Assembly (NCBI GenBank): GCA_964511215.1
Contig: CAZEER010000025.1
Span: 1-28,158 of the forward strand
Source of the DNA: CAZEER01 sp964511215
GTDB lineage: Bacteria; Fidelibacterota; Marinisomatia; Marinisomatales; UBA1611
DNA length: 28,158 bases
Direction of reading: 5' to 3'
In this document: piece by piece, positions 24,916 through 28,158 of the stretch
How the letters are laid out: every line of letters starts with the position of its first letter
How positions within the stretch are numbered: position 1 is the first letter of the stretch
The notes under the pieces: generated by a model
Told to the model about the DNA's origin: nothing
The model's database searches: none
The model's input: the letters and a program-made list of their open reading frames with translations, nothing else
Translations under genes and position numbers: made by a program

Positions 24916-25502
24916 TTAAAAAAAAGAAAATCTGACAATCTTCTTTTTAGGTTTATATTTTGACTTCCAGGGTTTTTTACCTTCCCAAGATAATTTTAAT
25001 CCTTCGAGCCTACCTTCAGGGCCAGGCATAAAACGACTTTCCTTTTCTTTTTTTTGCATATCCAAACTAATAGACTCAAGAATTAATTTTTTTGTTGAAA
25101 TAGATAACCTATCAAAATCTTCATATATTATATCTCTCCCAAACCGCATGCCTATAGTTTTTAATAGTTTACCAAAATAATAAATAGAAATACCACTTCC
25201 TATTCCAATGCCAAGATCTTCAATATTCAGGTATGCTGTTCCTAATTGCCCTGCAGCGCCAAGCCCTGCTGTTGAAGCTAATATTAAAGTCCCAAAAAGA
25301 ATAAAAGGTGAACCACAATATTTATATGATTTTTCAGCATAGCGTACTTCAACAAGATTCTTTACAGGAACTGTCATTAAAACCACTTCATCATCCATGA
25401 ATATTACTTCTCTATCTACTATACTAAAAAAATTTGAAGATGTAAAAATATCATTTGAATTAGTAAATAATTGCACACGTTGGGCATCTAAGATTGAACA
25501 AA
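24916..25502 (-). CDS. Unknown membrane-associated protein, 5' end lost in the assembly gap
   Basis: About 195 residues follow the N run. They contain a beta-strand-like region (REVIFMDDEVVLMTVPVKNLVEVRY), two hydrophobic segments (SPFILFGTLILASTAGLGAAG and LGIGIGSGISIYYFGKLL), and a C-terminal tail rich in Lys, Arg and Trp ending KKKIVRFSFF. It has no aminotransferase feature, so it is a separate gene from the one on the other side of the gap even though the frame happens to stay open across the 100 N. The start and any leader are missing. No family is recognised. Confidence 0.7.
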
Positions 25503-25602
25503 NNNNNNNNNNNNNNNNNNNNNNNNNNNNNNNNNNNNNNNNNNNNNNNNNNNNNNNNNNNNNNNNNNNNNNNNNNNNNNNNNNNNNNNNNNNNNNNNNN
25601 NN
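25503..25602. other. Assembly gap, 100 N
   Basis: Exactly 100 undetermined bases that hide the 3' end of the aminotransferase gene and the 5' end of the next gene. The true length is unknown and must be well over 200 bases to hold the missing parts. Confidence 0.98.
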
Positions 25603-26535
25603 ACCATTTGATAAAGAATCAGTTCCTAAAACAGTTTTAAATCTATCAAAAGCTAGTAAATTCATTTTATGACACTTGGGCTGTAAATCCTTAATATTTT
25701 TTTTATAGTATTCAATTACTCTTGGTATAGTTAAAAATGCAGACATATCCTTGGTACCTTGCCATTGAAAATCTTGAAGAAATACAGAAGGTGTGGGATC
25801 ATTGCCGTCCTTCCCCCAACTATAAATAAGTGGTTTCATCCAGCTCTGATGTTCTTTTTTTACAAATAAGAATGAAGTACCCTTTGGAGCACATAACCAT
25901 TTATGTAGCGCGCCTGTATAAAAATCACAACCTAATTCATGAATATTCAAATCAATATGTCCAGGAACATGAGCACCGTCAACAATAGTTATGATACCTT
26001 TTTCATGAGCAATATCAATAATTTTTTCTATTGGGAAAACTAGAGCAGTAGGGCTTGTAATTTGAGATATAAATATCACACGGGTTTTTGGTGTTATTCC
26101 TTCAGAAAAACATTTCACAAAATGATCCTCTGATTCTAGATGCAATGGGATTTTCTGCTGAATTATCCTCGCTCCTGTTTTTTTACTCCAAGCTTTCCAT
26201 GCCCTTACCAAAGCACCATATTCATGGTCTGTCATCAAAACTTCATCATTTGGTTGGATTCCCAGATTGTAGATAATATTTGAAACTGCAGTAGTTGGGT
26301 TTTGAAAAAATATTAATTCGTCCTCAGAACAACCTAAAAAATCTCCTAATGCAATTCTCGAATTTCTTAATGCAGGATACAATTCCTTTTGAAAAAATTG
26401 GACTGGCTGAGACTCCATCTTATTCTGCCAAAACTGATACTCTTCAAATATAGATTTAGGGCAAGCACCATAAGACCCATGGTTCAAATAAATTATATCA
26501 TTTTCAAGTAGAAAAGTATCCTTAATCGCAATCAT
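25603..26535 (-). CDS. Class V aminotransferase (isopenicillin-N-epimerase-like), 3' end in gap
   Basis: The visible 311 residues are a PLP enzyme of the class V / CefD-like group: YLNHGSYGACP (16-26), PTTAVSNII for phosphate binding (80-88), VDGAHVPG with D186 and H189, and the PLP lysine K212 in LHKWLCAPKGTSFLF. Relatives have about 380-390 residues, so some 75 C-terminal residues lie in the N run. Members act as epimerases, desulfurases or lyases on amino acids, and the sequence does not separate these. It starts with ATG at 26535, 24 bases after the YwaF-like gene, on the same transcript. Confidence 0.85.
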
Positions 26536-26559
26536 AAAATTAAACTCTCTCTAAACTCA

Positions 26560-27252
26560 TTAAAATGGGAGTGGTTTCATTTTTCTGAAACCATAATAAA
26601 AAATTAAAATATGAATCAAACCAATGGCCTCAAATCCAAGAACATACCAAGGCCATTCACCAATAATCATTGGGTTATTTACTAATGGGCGTTTTGATAG
26701 ATACATATAATTTGCATCTAGAATATAATTTATTAATACAATGATTATTAGTAAGACCTGACACATGATAAATACATTAAGCCACGATTTATCACGAACT
26801 CTGTAACCTTCTACAACAGCCAAGAATATAGGTACTAAAATAATTCCCGAGTGTCCCGCATAATATTCAAATATTAAAAAAGTTGTTTCACCATGGTTCA
26901 ATTGAGGTGTTAAAAGTCCATGCAGTGCCCCTGGAACACCAATCAAAGCCAAAAATTCGAACCCATGTTGATTTGGTTTCCACATCAGGATCGCTCCTAA
27001 TATCCCCGATATACCACATAAATGTATTGGTAGAGATGTCTTAATTGTCCACAAATCTAATTTTGATAGATAGATCTGTTGCCAACATTCTAGACCAATA
27101 ATGAATAGGCCTATACCAACCATTAAAACACGTCTTTTATCAGGAGGTATACGAATCCCAACTTGAATTATCATTACTGAGATTATTATTGCAATGATGA
27201 TTCCTTTCCACCAAACAAAGGAAAATAAACTAATAACAGAAGGTGAAATCAT
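26560..27252 (-). CDS. YwaF/TIGR02206-family integral membrane protein
   Basis: This 230-residue protein has about seven hydrophobic helices and the family landmarks SLPIHLCGISGILGAIL, LIGVPGALHGLLTPQL and the closing WPWYVLGFEAIGLIHIL. The family is widespread and has no settled function. The gene sits 7 bases after an unknown helical-protein gene and 24 bases before the aminotransferase, so they are probably co-transcribed. Nothing unusual is seen. Confidence 0.8.
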   Translation of the reverse strand: MISPSVISLFSFVWWKGIIIAIIISVMIIQVGIRIPPDKRRVLMVGIGLFIIGLECWQQIYLSKLDLWTIKTSLPIHLCGISGILGAILMWKPNQHGFEFLALIGVPGALHGLLTPQLNHGETTFLIFEYYAGHSGIILVPIFLAVVEGYRVRDKSWLNVFIMCQVLLIIIVLINYILDANYMYLSKRPLVNNPMIIGEWPWYVLGFEAIGLIHILIFYYGFRKMKPLPF

Positions 27253-27259
27253 TAATATA

Positions 27260-28060
27260 TTAAAAACGTCTAGATCTTTTTTTCAAAATAGTAGCCTGTT
27301 CAATCAAGTTAGAGACTAAGCTATCTGTTAATGATTTTGAAAAAAGATAACTGGGGATTTTTTGAATATCCTGCATTGTTATTTTATAATATTCAATTGC
27401 AGGATATTGTAATGATAATTTAATATTTTCTCGATCACCCTCTTCCCAATCTACTTTGAAAACATCAAATATTAATTGGACTAAAGTAATTTGTTCCCTT
27501 TGCGACAAACCTATAAGATTTAGTTTAACAAAAAATTTTCCCATCGCAACCTGCAGACCTGTTAAATATCCAGAGCGTGGTAATTTTTTCCTATAATCTT
27601 GTTCAAACTCAAGGTCTACTTTCAACAATTTTAGAATATTAAATATATATTCTATACCCTTGTGCCTTGGTGTCGGGTCATTGTATTGTTTTGGTAATAA
27701 AATTTCCGGATCATCAATAAAATAATTTATTCTTTGTAAATAATTTGTTATTAAACCTGAATAAAAACCACGCATTCTCTGAGTAATCATTGTTCTCTTT
27801 TGCTTAGATAAGATCATGAAATAAATTGCATCTTTTAGAATAGGAGTTATCTCTTCAATCAAATTATTATCTGTTAGATTATTTGTATCAAGGAAAGATA
27901 TTTGCTTATCAATGCTATAATTACGTAATGGACTATTTTTATGCTTTAATGAGGTCTTTAGTTTCTCTACATTATTTTCGTAAGCTATATCAATATCCTC
28001 AAGTACCACATCAGGATTGTATTTATCACGTAATTGCTGAGTCGTTAATAAATTTTTCAT
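27260..28060 (-). CDS. Unknown helical protein
   Basis: The 266 residues are charged and mainly helical by composition, with no signal peptide or membrane helix. An N-terminal QQLRDKYN, a region rich in Arg/Lys (KQKRTMITQRMRGFYSGL, about 97-114), and a basic end (LKKRSRRF) are the only visible marks. I recognise no family. It starts with ATG at 28060 and is followed after 7 bases by the YwaF-like membrane protein gene. The frame is long, with codon use like its neighbours, so it is a real gene. Confidence 0.75.
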   Translation of the reverse strand: MKNLLTTQQLRDKYNPDVVLEDIDIAYENNVEKLKTSLKHKNSPLRNYSIDKQISFLDTNNLTDNNLIEEITPILKDAIYFMILSKQKRTMITQRMRGFYSGLITNYLQRINYFIDDPEILLPKQYNDPTPRHKGIEYIFNILKLLKVDLEFEQDYRKKLPRSGYLTGLQVAMGKFFVKLNLIGLSQREQITLVQLIFDVFKVDWEEGDRENIKLSLQYPAIEYYKITMQDIQKIPSYLFSKSLTDSLVSNLIEQATILKKRSRRF

Positions 28061-28113
28061 GTAGGGCTAAATGTAGTGGTGGATGATAATTTAAAGCAAT
28101 GAAGCAAAACTTA

Positions 28114-28158
28114 TTACTTTAATAAAAGAATTTTCTGTGTTTCAACTGATTTCCCATG
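28114..28158 (-). CDS. C-terminal tail of a sorting-domain protein, cut by the right edge
   Basis: The last 14 residues before a TAA at 28114-28116 read HGKSVETQKILLLK. This closely matches the ends of the other sorting-domain proteins here (QNQKILYLK, RLKKLMLLK, IQKAIFVK). The gene continues beyond the window. The stretch is short, so the call rests on that resemblance. Confidence 0.6.
   Translation of the reverse strand, partial: HGKSVETQKILLLK

Noticed and set aside
24916..26535. A single 539-residue aminotransferase fused to a membrane protein
   Set aside because: The joint is 100 placeholder N; the two sides belong to different families and the aminotransferase lacks its C-terminal part.

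Overview
The window is an AT-rich bacterial chromosome segment, almost fully coding. It comes from a draft scaffold: it holds two runs of exactly 100 N (15447-15546 and 25503-25602). Four predicted secreted proteins end in the same kind of C-terminal module, with a YPNPFN-type motif followed by a short beta-sandwich ending in ..LLLK, ..LYLK or ..IFVK. That module (type IX-like or FlgD-like sorting domain), the low GC and the marine-type gene content point to the Fibrobacteres-Chlorobi-Bacteroidetes side of the tree, most likely Candidatus Marinimicrobia (SAR406). This placement is inferred from style, not from a marker gene.

Layout. (1) 1-7537: a minus-strand gene cut by the left edge (putative arylsulfotransferase-like secreted protein) faces a tight six-gene plus-strand operon: PAPS-type sulfotransferase, START-like lipid-binding protein, PAPS-independent arylsulfotransferase with sorting domain, leucine-rich-repeat surface protein, outer-membrane beta-barrel, and a FabH-like ketosynthase. 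(2) 7589-10948: a convergent minus-strand operon of RND/MMPL exporter, small membrane protein and LolA-like periplasmic carrier. Together (1) and (2) look like a system that makes, sulfates and exports an envelope lipid or related molecule. (3) 11034-13514: thiamine pyrophosphokinase, sodium:solute symporter and CYTH triphosphatase, with overlapping reading frames, suggesting thiamine uptake and phosphorylation. (4) 13582-19775: central carbon genes, namely PPi-dependent phosphofructokinase (split by an N gap), class II aldolase, acetoacetyl-CoA synthetase (opposite strand), and two tandem GAPDH homologues, the first of which has lost its catalytic cysteine.

(5) 19975-22986: a five-gene minus-strand operon. 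Its main gene has an in-frame TGA that I read as selenocysteine, in a U-G-T-C redox motif of a thioredoxin-like domain. The TGA is followed at once by a SECIS-like hairpin, and the redox domain is fused to a beta-helix and a sorting domain. A 33-residue membrane peptide precedes it; an M14-like hydrolase and two small membrane-anchored proteins follow. (6) 23090-28060: a minus-strand run with an unknown helical protein, a YwaF-like membrane protein, a class V aminotransferase (3' end lost in the N gap), an unknown membrane protein (5' end lost in the same gap), an MTA/SAH-nucleosidase-like protein and a spore-photoproduct-lyase-like radical SAM protein that lacks the lyase cysteine. (7) 28114-28158: the last codons of another sorting-domain protein.

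No rRNA, tRNA, CRISPR array, insertion sequence or phage gene was seen. No gene-free stretch exceeds 300 bases.
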